Source: Pontibacter ramchanderi
Lineage (GTDB): Bacteria > Bacteroidota > Bacteroidia > Cytophagales > Hymenobacteraceae
NCBI RefSeq assembly: GCF_002846395.1
Contig: NZ_PJMU01000003.1
Coordinates: forward strand, 372,001-436,000
DNA: 64,000 nucleotides
Reading direction: 5' to 3'
The notes beneath the pieces were generated by a model. That model made no database searches. It was given only the letters and a program-made list of their open reading frames with translations, and was not told where the DNA came from. Numbering within the stretch: the first letter of the stretch is position 1; the number at the start of each line of letters is the position of its first letter. The translations under genes were made by a program, and so were the position numbers. Below are positions 54,636 to 63,053 of the stretch, one piece after another.

Positions 54636-55028
54636 ATGTTGAAGAACACCCTGGCAGGTATGGTTTGCCTGCTCATCTCGCTGGCCGCCTGCCAGTCGCC
54701 TGACAACGCACAGACAGAACAAACGGGCACGCAAGAGGCAGGTACAGCTGCCGCCGATACCGTGCAGCGACAGCCTCGTCCCAAACCTGAGCATTATTCC
54801 TTTAAAGGAGTAGAGAAAACGCGCGTCTACATCTGCATGGACGAGACCGAGGACACCTTCCACCAAAAGCACGATTGTCCCGTGCTGGTTAGCTGCAAGA
54901 GCACCTTCCGCAACCTGACGCTACCACGCGCCGTGGAGGCCTTTGGCCGTTACAACTGCGAAACCTGCAGCGCCGACCTGGCCTATGTGTTCGACGAGGA
55001 TGCCGTTCAGTTTGAGACAGGCCTGTAG
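54636..55028 (+). CDS. Lipoprotein sharing the Cys/His module of the SNase protein
   Basis: A 130-residue lipoprotein (lipobox LAAC, Cys19) with a short acidic Thr/Gln-rich linker. The last part (from VYICM to ETC) aligns without gaps over 49 residues with the end of the SNase lipoprotein: VY-L/I-C, then His, CxVLxxCK, and C-S at the end. The pattern recalls Ada-type metal-binding modules. The frame is also open upstream from 54486, but ATG 54636 gives the signal peptide. It follows the SNase gene by 44 bases. Confidence 0.75.
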   Translation: MLKNTLAGMVCLLISLAACQSPDNAQTEQTGTQEAGTAAADTVQRQPRPKPEHYSFKGVEKTRVYICMDETEDTFHQKHDCPVLVSCKSTFRNLTLPRAVEAFGRYNCETCSADLAYVFDEDAVQFETGL

Positions 55029-55045
55029 CCCCAGCTTTATGCCAT

Positions 55046-55084
55046 AAAAAAAGCGGCGACCCCGAAAGAGGCCGCCGCTTTTAT
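55046..55084. terminator. Bidirectional terminator
   Basis: AAAAGCGGCG (55049-55058) pairs with CGCCGCTTTT (55073-55082) between convergent genes, with A/T runs on both sides. Confidence 0.85.
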
Positions 55085-55095
55085 GTGGCTATACC

Positions 55096-55944
55096 TTATT
55101 TTCTGCCTTTCAGCACAAGTAGCGGCACTTCGGCCTGGTAGGTCATTTTCTCAGCCAGGCTTTGAGAGAAAAGCTCTCGCAAAAAACCCTTTTCACGGCG
55201 CAGAATCGCGACCATGTCGGCACCCGATGCGTTGTAGTACTCCTTTATCCCGTCGGTGCGGTGCTTGCTCACTATTTCCTCAAAACGGATGGGAGCGCCT
55301 GGAAAAGCCTGCTCCATATCCTGCAGGAAGCGTGCCTTTCTGTCGCTGCCGGAGCGGCCCTCTTTGAGCACATGCACCACCTCTACGCTAGCCCCGAACA
55401 TACCTGCAAATTCCAGCACTTCTCGCAGCGTGGCTAAGTCGTCAGCGGCATAGTCCGAAGCGTAGATGATCTTGTTGATGCGCGGATGCACTGAGGTAGA
55501 AGGGATGGAGAGTACCGGGCATTTTACCTGCTCCATCACCGCCTCGGCATTGCTGCCGATCAGCAGTTCTTCGAGCGCATTGCCGCCACCGGTGGTTCCC
55601 ATCACAATCAGGTCGTAACCGCTGGTTTTGGTCAGGTGCTCGGCTATATCTGTCAGCAGTGCTTCTTTTAGTATGAAGTCGCAGGTGAAGGTGCCGCTTT
55701 GGTTTGCTCCGTGGCGCTCTTCTATTTCACGGCAGAGGTTTGTCAGCCGCACCTCCGCGTCTTTCATCTGCTCACCCAATAACTCACTGGCCACCAGGGC
55801 GGTTTCAGAGGTATCAACAATAGGCAAGTGCACAACGTGCAGCAGGGTGAGGTGGCCTCCGGACTGGCGGGCGATGAGTATAGCGTACTCTAAGGCCTTG
55901 GCGGCTGTTTTAGAGAAGTCAGTCGGGCAAAGGATTTTTTTCAT
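55096..55944 (-). CDS. Two-domain universal stress protein
   Basis: A 282-residue cytoplasmic UspA-type protein with two tandem Usp domains (about 1-140 and 150-282). The first keeps the ATP-binding GTTGGGNALEELLIGS pattern (GxxG-x9-GS type); in the second the corresponding loop lacks GxxG, so it may not bind ATP. It starts with KKILCPTDFS. It is probably a stress-response protein and lies alone before a convergent terminator. Confidence 0.9.
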   Translation of the reverse strand: MKKILCPTDFSKTAAKALEYAILIARQSGGHLTLLHVVHLPIVDTSETALVASELLGEQMKDAEVRLTNLCREIEERHGANQSGTFTCDFILKEALLTDIAEHLTKTSGYDLIVMGTTGGGNALEELLIGSNAEAVMEQVKCPVLSIPSTSVHPRINKIIYASDYAADDLATLREVLEFAGMFGASVEVVHVLKEGRSGSDRKARFLQDMEQAFPGAPIRFEEIVSKHRTDGIKEYYNASGADMVAILRREKGFLRELFSQSLAEKMTYQAEVPLLVLKGRK

Positions 55945-56097
55945 GGCGTTTGGTGGTTGCGCAAAGCGGTCTATATCAAGTAATCACTATGTATACGTAT
56001 CGAAGCAAAAATGTGCTTTAATCCCGAAAATAAAAATGACCTGCATCATCACGGGCAAATTATATGCGCCCGTTTGCGATTACTTCAGGTTCTCAGG

Positions 56098-57165
56098 CTA
56101 TCTGCCAATTCCCTTGTTTAATGCCTTTACCTCCTCCCAGGTCCAGTTGCGCTTCGGGGCTATACCTGTGTACTTCTCCCGGAAGTAGTCCACTACCACT
56201 TGCTTCAGCTGTCCGGCAGGTATAGACGAAGCGTAAATTTCGCGGGTGGTGGGATGGTCATAGCGCTCCATTCGCGACAGGTCTTTGCCCTCCAGGCGCA
56301 GCAGTGGCCCCGTTTCGGTAATGCCATCTGCGGTCCAGGTATAGCCGGAGGTCTCCAGGGCATTGAGCTGCCCGGCCAGTGGCTGCAGGTTGATGCGAGG
56401 AAGTGTGGGCCTGGAAGCGATGTCGACCCAGGTCGTGTACTTGTACTCCAGCTCGTAGCGGTTACCTTCGTAGCAGCTCAGCACAATATCGAAGCCGATG
56501 GTGCGGCTGAACAGGGCATAATAATGCACAGGGCGTTGCGTGTCAATGATGATCAGGCTCAGATCGGGGTGGCGCTGCAGTTTGGTGTCGGGTTTGAACA
56601 TGTCGCGGTAGCCGAGCAGCACGTCCGCCACCTCATCTTCCCAAACCGGCTTTTCCCAATCCGGATCCTGGAGCACGCGCCCAAACTCACGCAAAAAATA
56701 CCGAAACTTGTCCACGCAGCGCTTCGCCTCTTTCTCCTCCGATTCATCGGCAGCAAAGGGAGCATAGAACATATCACGCTCGCGGGTATTGAGCCAGCAG
56801 ACCAGTTTCAGCGCTTCGCCTGCCAGCGGGTGGTTCAGGTCCAGCTCCCGGAAGTCACCGATATGAGCCATCAAACGCAGTATCTCCTCGTTCTCCAGCG
56901 CCAGCTCCGGATTCAGCAAGCTCCATACGCCCACAAACCCGTCGATGTCGAAATGGTTGGCGGTGACGTAAGGCAGGTCCAGGCCGGGCAGGTTGAGGCG
57001 CAGGGCGTGCAGCACCATGGCCGCGCTTGTGTCGTCGCGCACCTCAGCCGGTGTGGGAGCTCCTCGCCAGTGCGAAAGCACCAGGCCGTTGGGGTGCATG
57101 CTGTCTACAATGATGGCTTTTTTCTCTTTTACTTCGCCAAAAGGTATAAACTGTCGCTTTATCAT
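56098..57165 (-). CDS. Conserved hypothetical protein, possibly DUF6687
   Basis: A 355-residue soluble protein with no signal peptide. Residues such as SHWRGAP, DTSAAMVLH, HFDIDGFVGVW and TLPRINLQPLA look like a conserved enzyme fold, but I cannot name the reaction; it may belong to family DUF6687. The gene is divergent from pncB with about 140 bases between starts. Confidence 0.75.
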   Translation of the reverse strand: MIKRQFIPFGEVKEKKAIIVDSMHPNGLVLSHWRGAPTPAEVRDDTSAAMVLHALRLNLPGLDLPYVTANHFDIDGFVGVWSLLNPELALENEEILRLMAHIGDFRELDLNHPLAGEALKLVCWLNTRERDMFYAPFAADESEEKEAKRCVDKFRYFLREFGRVLQDPDWEKPVWEDEVADVLLGYRDMFKPDTKLQRHPDLSLIIIDTQRPVHYYALFSRTIGFDIVLSCYEGNRYELEYKYTTWVDIASRPTLPRINLQPLAGQLNALETSGYTWTADGITETGPLLRLEGKDLSRMERYDHPTTREIYASSIPAGQLKQVVVDYFREKYTGIAPKRNWTWEEVKALNKGIGR

Positions 57166-57301
57166 GGGTTAAATATAGTTAAATCTAACGTCAACCCTTA
57201 AATTCGGGCGTCCATTGCAGCAAGGCAGTGGCCCCAGGCTTCTGATACATCCTATTGGCCTGGCATTCGTTTTAGCTACAAAACCATTCAAAGGCATCCC
57301 C

Positions 57302-58801
57302 ATGACAACGCTTCAGCAGCTATACCGCAGTTCCCTTTCCCTCCTCACCGATCTATACCAACTCACCATGGCCTATGGCTATTGGAAAGAAGGTATAGCA
57401 GAACGTGAGGCGGTGTTTCACCTCTATTTCCGGAAGGCGCCCTTTAAAGGAGGGTATACCGTGGCTGCCGGACTGGCGCATGCGGTGGAGTATCTGCAGC
57501 AACTGCATTTTACGGAAGAGGACCTGACCTACCTGAGCAGCCTGCGGGCGGGCAACAACGAGCCGCTGTTTGAGAAGGCTTTTCTGGACTACCTGCGCAA
57601 CCTGCGCTTCACCTGCGATGTGGATGCCATACCGGAGGGAAGCGTGGTGTTTCCAAGTGAGCCCCTTATCAGGGTACGCGGACCACTGCTGCAGGCCCAA
57701 CTTGTCGAAACGCCGCTGCTTACGATCATGAACTTTCAGACGCTGATCGCAACCAAGGCCGCCCGCATTAAAGAAGCGGCAAAAGATGATCTGGTGAGTG
57801 AATTTGGTATGCGCCGCGCGCAAGGTATAGACGGATCGCTGGCGGCGGCCAGGGCTGCCTATGTGGGCGGGGTGGATGCGACCTCCAACCTGCTGGCCGG
57901 CAAACTGTTCGACATACCTGTAAGCGGCACCCATGCCCATAGCTGGGTACAGGCTTTTGAAAGCGAGGCTGATGCCTTTGAAGCCTATGGCAAAGCTTTT
58001 CCGCACGACTCCATATTTCTGGTGGACACCTATAATACCCTGGAAGGCGTGCGACACGCCATTGAGGTAGCCAAAAAACTGAAGCCCACAGGCTTTAAGC
58101 TCAAAGGCATCCGGCTGGACTCCGGCGACCTGACCTACCTGAGCATAGAAGCCCGCAAGTTGCTCGATGAGGCAGGTATGGCCGACACCAATATTGTAGC
58201 CAGCAACGACCTGGACGAGAATATTGTGAGCAGCCTCAAACAGCAGGGCGCCAGAATCAACGTATGGGGAATCGGTACGCAACTGGTGACAGCCTACGAC
58301 CAGCCCGCGCTGGGCGGCGTGTATAAACTGGCGGCACTGAAGCAGGAAAACGGGGAGTGGAATTTTACGCTGAAACTATCGGAGCAGCTGGAGAAAACAT
58401 CCAACCCAGGTATACAACAGGTGCGCCGCTACTACGATGCGCACGGTTTTGTGGCAGACATGATCTACAACGAAGCAGCACCGCTCCCAGAAAAAGTGCT
58501 TATTGTGAGTCCGCTCGACAGTACGCGCCGCAAGTCTGTGCCAGTCGGCACGGCTTACAAGGACCTGCTGCAGCCTGTTCTGGCGAAAGGAAAACTGCTG
58601 CACGAGCTACCTGACCTGAAGGCCATCCGCAAGCACCGCGCAGAAGAGATCGGCAAGCTGCACGAAAGTATCCGCCGCCTGCTCAATCCGCATGCCTACC
58701 CGGCTGGTCTGGAGGCAAGCTTTCACCAGTTCAAAACCGACCTGGTACTGGCCCTTCGCGAAAAAGGAGAAGAAGCGCTCAAGGAGCAGCAGGCACAGTA
58801 G
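57302..58801 (+). CDS. pncB: Nicotinate phosphoribosyltransferase
   Basis: A 499-residue enzyme that makes nicotinate mononucleotide from nicotinate and PRPP in NAD salvage. Characteristic segments are LTDLYQLTMAYGYW near the N-terminus, FGMRRAQG, GTHAHSWVQAF and GIRLDSGDL. I chose ATG 57302 because the enzyme normally begins just before SLLTDLYQLTM; an upstream in-frame start at 57215 adds 29 unlike residues. Single gene. Confidence 0.95.
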   Translation: MTTLQQLYRSSLSLLTDLYQLTMAYGYWKEGIAEREAVFHLYFRKAPFKGGYTVAAGLAHAVEYLQQLHFTEEDLTYLSSLRAGNNEPLFEKAFLDYLRNLRFTCDVDAIPEGSVVFPSEPLIRVRGPLLQAQLVETPLLTIMNFQTLIATKAARIKEAAKDDLVSEFGMRRAQGIDGSLAAARAAYVGGVDATSNLLAGKLFDIPVSGTHAHSWVQAFESEADAFEAYGKAFPHDSIFLVDTYNTLEGVRHAIEVAKKLKPTGFKLKGIRLDSGDLTYLSIEARKLLDEAGMADTNIVASNDLDENIVSSLKQQGARINVWGIGTQLVTAYDQPALGGVYKLAALKQENGEWNFTLKLSEQLEKTSNPGIQQVRRYYDAHGFVADMIYNEAAPLPEKVLIVSPLDSTRRKSVPVGTAYKDLLQPVLAKGKLLHELPDLKAIRKHRAEEIGKLHESIRRLLNPHAYPAGLEASFHQFKTDLVLALREKGEEALKEQQAQ

Positions 58802-58819
58802 CCTGCACTATACCCTGGC

Positions 58820-59110
58820 CTAGCGCCGACGGCCACGCCGGTTGGAAATACGCTCGATGCGTTTGCCGCGCACCCATTTCAGGTACTTCTGCAGGTCCTC
58901 GGCCTGCTGCAGGGCAGGTATGGAGTTGTATAGGGTAGCCAGCTCGCGGTTGCTGAACGTAAGGTGCAGGGTGCTGTGGCAGGGTTGGCAAAGCTCGGCA
59001 GTAGCCCCATAGCGGCCTCCCTCCTCCCGGGGCACGAGGTGGTGGCGCGTAAGGTACTGCACCTCCCGACCGCACAGCTCACAAACCAGTTCCTCTTCCT
59101 TCTTTGCCAT
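58820..59110 (-). CDS. Small HNH-endonuclease-like protein
   Basis: A 96-residue protein. Cys10/Cys13 (CELCG), His23-His24 (RHHLVP) and Cys41/Cys44 with His45 (CQPCHSTLH) form the HNH core, followed by a basic Arg-rich tail (RKRIERISNRRGRRR split). The role may be DNA nicking or a stand-alone nuclease. It is convergent with pncB. Confidence 0.85.
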   Translation of the reverse strand: MAKKEEELVCELCGREVQYLTRHHLVPREEGGRYGATAELCQPCHSTLHLTFSNRELATLYNSIPALQQAEDLQKYLKWVRGKRIERISNRRGRRR

Positions 59111-59411
59111 AAGGTTAAACTTTTGTGCAGCCTAACTGTCGATTAAGGCCTGCAGCATTCTTTTACGCATAGCTCCTGCAAGCGTGCGGTATTAGCTACT
59201 AATATACTCCTCCGCGTGCTTCTCGCCAAACAAAGGCATATGCTCGTGTAACATGCCACTTGATCGCTTGTTCGCGTATACACAAGGTTCTTCGGTTGGC
59301 TGCGGCTGTCTCTATTGCAGGTATAGCCCGGAAACCAACATAATTTTACCGCCAGACGGTCATAAATTATTTGTACATTGGTGCCCTGTTTTACGTTTCA
59401 GTGTTTAAACT
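59111..59411. other. Gap without a gene
   Basis: A 300-base spacer between two divergent genes. It holds one AGGTATA motif (near 59320) and an AT-rich stretch before the MFS start, presumably a promoter, but I see no exact TAnnTTTG element. Confidence 0.4.
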
Positions 59412-60668
59412 ATGAATAAATTCCAGGAAAATTCTCCTGCTTCTATAGCGGCTCCCATTCAGGAGCCTTTGGTACCCAAAGTGCAGATCCGGGAAGGGCT
59501 GCTGATCTTTTTGCTGGCGGCAATCCAGTTCACGCACATGATGGACTTCGTGATCATGATGCCGCTGGGTCCGCAGCTGATGCGGGTTTTCAGTATTTCA
59601 CCGCGGGAGTTTGGCCTGCTGGTGTCGGCCTATACCTTCAGTGCGGCCATCGCCGGTTTTGTAAGTGCACTCTTCATCGACCGCTTCGACCGCAAACATG
59701 CTTTGCTGGCGCTCTACCTGGGTTTTATTGTGGGCACGCTGGGCTGTGCCATTGCACCTAATTATGGGTTGCTGCTCCTGGCCCGCGTTGTGGCGGGTGG
59801 CTTTGGCGGCGTACTGGGAGCACTGGTGTTGGCCATTATTGGTGATGCTATACCTGAGCAGCGCCGCGGGGCGGCCACCGGTCGTGTCATGGCCGCTTTC
59901 TCGGTGGCTTCTATCGCAGGTATACCTATCGGGCTATACCTGGCCAGCGAGATGAGCTGGCATGCACCCTTTTACCTGCTGGTGGGCCTGAGTGTGGTCA
60001 TTCTGCTGGTGGCGGTGCGCTTTCTGCCGGCCATGCGCGGACACCTGACCAATGCCCGACCCGGCAATCCGTTCCGGGCGCTCAAAGCAATGGTGGTGCA
60101 GCCGAACCTGCAGTGGGCCATGGCCCTCACCGTTACGCTCACTATGGCGGGCTTCCTGGTAGTGCCTTTTATCAGCCCCTACATGGTGGCCAATGTGGGC
60201 TTTACTGAGCGCGACCTCAGTTACATCTATCTCTTTGGCGGACTGGCTACCGTGTTCACTTCTCAGTGGGCGGGACGTCTGGCTGACAAGCATGGGAAGC
60301 ATTTTATCTTCCGCTGGGCCGCCATCCTTTCTATCATCCCGATCGTGCTGATCACTAATTTGCCGCCTGTGGGTATGGTATTGGCTCTAACGGTTTCCAC
60401 GATCTTCTTTATCTTTTTCGGGGCGCGCTTCGTGCCGGCCATGTCGCTGATCACCTCCAGTGTAGAGCCGGAGCTGCGCGGCAGCTTCATGAGCATCAAC
60501 TCCTCGGTGCAGCAAATGGGTGCAGGTATAGCGGCCTTTGTGAGCGGGCTTATTGTGCAGGAAGCAGCTGATGGCACATTGGCACATTTTAATTGGGTAG
60601 GCATTATGGCGAGTGTGGCCACGTTAGTAGCCGTGTGGGTGGTGAGCCGCATTCGGGCAGTTGGCTGA
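59412..60668 (+). CDS. MFS transporter, DHA1-like
   Basis: A 418-residue membrane transporter with 12 helices. The loop FIDRFDRKHAL after helix 2 is an MFS motif A variant, and RVVAGGFGGVLGALVLAII is the helix 4-5 region. It resembles DHA1-type sugar or drug efflux proteins such as arabinose or chloramphenicol exporters; the substrate is unknown. It ends at a strong bidirectional terminator shared with the signalling operon. Confidence 0.92.
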   Translation: MNKFQENSPASIAAPIQEPLVPKVQIREGLLIFLLAAIQFTHMMDFVIMMPLGPQLMRVFSISPREFGLLVSAYTFSAAIAGFVSALFIDRFDRKHALLALYLGFIVGTLGCAIAPNYGLLLLARVVAGGFGGVLGALVLAIIGDAIPEQRRGAATGRVMAAFSVASIAGIPIGLYLASEMSWHAPFYLLVGLSVVILLVAVRFLPAMRGHLTNARPGNPFRALKAMVVQPNLQWAMALTVTLTMAGFLVVPFISPYMVANVGFTERDLSYIYLFGGLATVFTSQWAGRLADKHGKHFIFRWAAILSIIPIVLITNLPPVGMVLALTVSTIFFIFFGARFVPAMSLITSSVEPELRGSFMSINSSVQQMGAGIAAFVSGLIVQEAADGTLAHFNWVGIMASVATLVAVWVVSRIRAVG

Positions 60669-60674
60669 CAGACA

Positions 60675-60708
60675 TTAAAAAAGCCGCTCGGAAGGGCGGC
60701 TTTTTTAA
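60675..60708. terminator. Bidirectional terminator
   Basis: AAAAAAGCCGC (60677-60687) pairs with GCGGCTTTTTT (60696-60706) between convergent genes. Confidence 0.9.
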
Positions 60709-60710
60709 TT

Positions 60711-61133
60711 TTATCGTAGTGTAAAAAAGTTCTGTGAGAAGACAGGGTAATGCGTTTTCCCGCTTCGGAGCAGTTGTAGCACTTCCCGAAGTTCCTCCGG
60801 GTCAGCGCTCTTGAGCAGGTAGCCATGCACGCCCTCTTCCAGTAGTTTCCGTACCAGCTCCTCTTCGCCGTACATCGACACAACCAGTATTTTTACTTTA
60901 GCATACTTGCTAAGCACGTAGCGGGCCACGGCAATGCCATCCATATCCGGCATTTCGAGGTCCAGCATGATGATGTCCGGCAGGTTGCCTTCTATTTTCT
61001 CAAGCAGTTCGGCCCCGTTAGCAGCGTCACTTGTCACGGTGATCTCCTCAAAATTCTTCAGAATCTCGATTACGCCCTTCCTGAAAAGGGTATGATCATC
61101 AGCGATCGCTAGTGTGAGTGGCTGCAGCTCCAT
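60711..61133 (-). CDS. Receiver-only response regulator
   Basis: A 140-residue CheY-like receiver, NarL-subfamily in sequence. The phosphorylated Asp58 is in IIMLDLEMPDMDG, with the acidic pair at 12-13 (ADDHTLFRKG) and the Lys in GYLLKSADPEEL. The family normally has a LuxR-type DNA-binding domain after the receiver; here the protein ends at about residue 140 with FSQNFFTLR and meets a terminator. It is the last gene of a four-gene operon, 10 bases after the kinase. Confidence 0.93.
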   Translation of the reverse strand: MELQPLTLAIADDHTLFRKGVIEILKNFEEITVTSDAANGAELLEKIEGNLPDIIMLDLEMPDMDGIAVARYVLSKYAKVKILVVSMYGEEELVRKLLEEGVHGYLLKSADPEELREVLQLLRSGKTHYPVFSQNFFTLR

Positions 61134-61143
61134 AAAGTAAAGC

Positions 61144-61974
61144 TTAGGTTAGCAAACCAAAGTTATAAATAATAACGATAATATATGCAACAGGAACCAC
61201 TATTTCAGCTTTTATACCTGCGCCCAGCCTCGAAAAGAAATTGATGGCCCCGTTCAACAGGTCTACGCGGCTCTGCAGGTTCTTCAGGCCCAGTCCGCCG
61301 CCTGTGCTACCTGCATCCAGGGTGGCATTGTAATTGAACCCCTTGCCGTTGTCGGTATAGCGCAGGATCAGTTTATCGTCTTCGCGGTGCAGGTCGATCG
61401 TAATCAGGCTAGCCTCGGCATACTTCAGAGTATTGTTCACCAGCTCCTGCAGGATGCGGAACAACAGCAGTTCCTGCCGTGCTTCCAGTCGGAAGTTTTC
61501 GAGGTTATGGGTAAACTTCACCTCCAGGCCGCTGTCAGGGGGCACAGAATGCACCAAGCTGTTGATGGCCTGCACCAGCCCCATTTTGTCGAGCACCACG
61601 GGAAGCAGGTCGTGGGAGATGCGGCGCACGCTCTGGATGGCCTCGTCGAGCAGTTCTTTGGAACGATGGGCTGTTTCGGCAGCTGCTTCATTTTCAGCGC
61701 ACTTGCGCTCCACCTGGCCTATGTTGAGCCGAATGAGGGCCAGCATACCGCCCACTTCGTCGTGCAGGTCGCGGGCCACGCGGCGGCGTTCTTCTTCCTG
61801 CGCCTCCAGGGCTGCCTCCAGCATTTGCCGCTGCCGCAATTCCTGCAACTCGCGTAGGTGTTCCTGGTGCTGCAGCATGCGCCGCTGGTAGGCAAACACA
61901 AACACAATGATGCCAATGGCAAGCACCAGCAAAACAGGTGTGATGATGAGTAGAGGCGTTAAGGTTTCTATCAT
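61144..61974 (-). CDS. Sensor histidine kinase, NarX/LiaS type
   Basis: A 276-residue kinase with one N-terminal membrane helix (about 7-29), a coiled coil and a HisKA_3 domain with His71 in ARDLHDEVGGML. The HATPase domain is at about 160-255 with DNGKGF and GGGLGLKNLQSRV. The last 15 residues after the usual end (VVP) are hydrophobic (VAYIIVIIYNF) and encoded by AT-rich DNA, as if the original stop was lost. Its start overlaps the upstream membrane gene by four bases. Confidence 0.92.
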   Translation of the reverse strand: MIETLTPLLIITPVLLVLAIGIIVFVFAYQRRMLQHQEHLRELQELRQRQMLEAALEAQEEERRRVARDLHDEVGGMLALIRLNIGQVERKCAENEAAAETAHRSKELLDEAIQSVRRISHDLLPVVLDKMGLVQAINSLVHSVPPDSGLEVKFTHNLENFRLEARQELLLFRILQELVNNTLKYAEASLITIDLHREDDKLILRYTDNGKGFNYNATLDAGSTGGGLGLKNLQSRVDLLNGAINFFSRLGAGIKAEIVVPVAYIIVIIYNFGLLT

Positions 61975-62627
61975 GCGGCCATCCTCCTCAAAATAAACAC
62001 GTGGCTTGCGTAAAACAGGATAAGAAGTATCATGTTGATGGCTACACAGATGCGTGCCGCATCATTTGAAATGGCCAGCGCCTCATTAAAAATAGCATAG
62101 GACATACTTGTTCCGGCATAATAAATCAGGATGGCGCAACTCAGTAAGAACATTGGGTCACGGTCCAGGTAAATGATTTTAGCATTGTTGGCGACCTTGT
62201 AAAAGTAAGTGATGGCCAGTATGATCAGCATGACACTGGCCGCAACCTGCGACACGGAATTCATCTTGGTTAAACCGTCCGTTATAAAGGCATCATAATA
62301 GTTGAGTACACAAAGCAAAACTATCCCGAAAATAATGGTGCGCTTGAGCATGATTTTGTCGAAACTGTAATAAAATATGCCAGCCAACACGCTAAAGCCA
62401 ATTAAGGTGTACACATGATTCATCCAGAGATTATTCATCCCAAGCTTTGCTGTTATGATTTGCGCCGCCTGCGCAATTACCCCTAGTATTATATAGAGGA
62501 GCATTAACCTGAATTTGGGATCTTTCTGATTGCGGATCAACCAAAGCCCCACTCCGAAAGGCAGGAGAGGACTCAACACGGCCACCCATTTCAAGGAAGG
62601 ATAGATATGTGCCAGGAAGAACTCCAT
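61971..62627 (-). CDS. Multi-pass membrane protein of the signalling cassette
   Basis: A 218-residue integral membrane protein with about seven helices (about 11-28, 38-58, 69-84, 93-110, 125-143, 155-170 and 190-212). It has no recognised sensor motif. It overlaps the kinase start by four bases and the upstream small protein by one base (TAATG), so all are coupled. It is a good candidate for the membrane sensor that feeds the kinase. Confidence 0.85.
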   Translation of the reverse strand: MEFFLAHIYPSLKWVAVLSPLLPFGVGLWLIRNQKDPKFRLMLLYIILGVIAQAAQIITAKLGMNNLWMNHVYTLIGFSVLAGIFYYSFDKIMLKRTIIFGIVLLCVLNYYDAFITDGLTKMNSVSQVAASVMLIILAITYFYKVANNAKIIYLDRDPMFLLSCAILIYYAGTSMSYAIFNEALAISNDAARICVAINMILLILFYASHVFILRRMAA

Positions 62628-62941
62628 TAGCCTGCTAACTCGCTTTTGTTAACCGAACAGTCAGGAGGACAGGGCGAGGCTAAGTCGAGGATCAGGCCTT
62701 CAGTCATGTCGTTGCCTTCAGCGTCTGTTCCGACCAGCAGCAGCTGCTGTTCGCCATTATCATCCAGGGCATAATAAATCCGCATACCGACGCATCCCTC
62801 CTGCTCGAGCAGATTTCTTACCGTCTCAGCCCCAAATAAGTGTGAGTTAGTTTTGCCCCGGCCACTGGTTCTGTACTTGGCCGTCCACCGTTTTGCTTGG
62901 TTGCGGTCTATTGGCCCGCCCTCTTTTCCTGTAACTTTCAT
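62627..62941 (-). CDS. Small conserved protein with C-terminal CPPxC motif
   Basis: A 104-residue cytoplasmic protein. Conserved-looking features are the GKTNSHLFGAETVRNLL helix, the CVGMRIYYALDDNGEQQLLLVG strand region with Cys50, and the C-terminal SPCPPDCS (two Cys around PPD). I recall similar proteins beside histidine kinases in Bacteroidota, but I know no assigned function. It is the first gene of the cassette, before the multi-pass protein. Confidence 0.8.
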   Translation of the reverse strand: MKVTGKEGGPIDRNQAKRWTAKYRTSGRGKTNSHLFGAETVRNLLEQEGCVGMRIYYALDDNGEQQLLLVGTDAEGNDMTEGLILDLASPCPPDCSVNKSELAG

Positions 62942-63053
62942 GTGGTTGTAATTTGTTCGTAGCGAAGATTAAATGTAAATATAGGAAATTTTAGATTAAG
63001 CAATTTATTGTATTTTTATCTTTTAACAATCTTCTACTCAACTGAAAGAAAAG

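Noticed and set aside
56200-57201. 333-codon open frame on the plus strand
   Set aside because: Antisense to the conserved hypothetical protein, without any motif.
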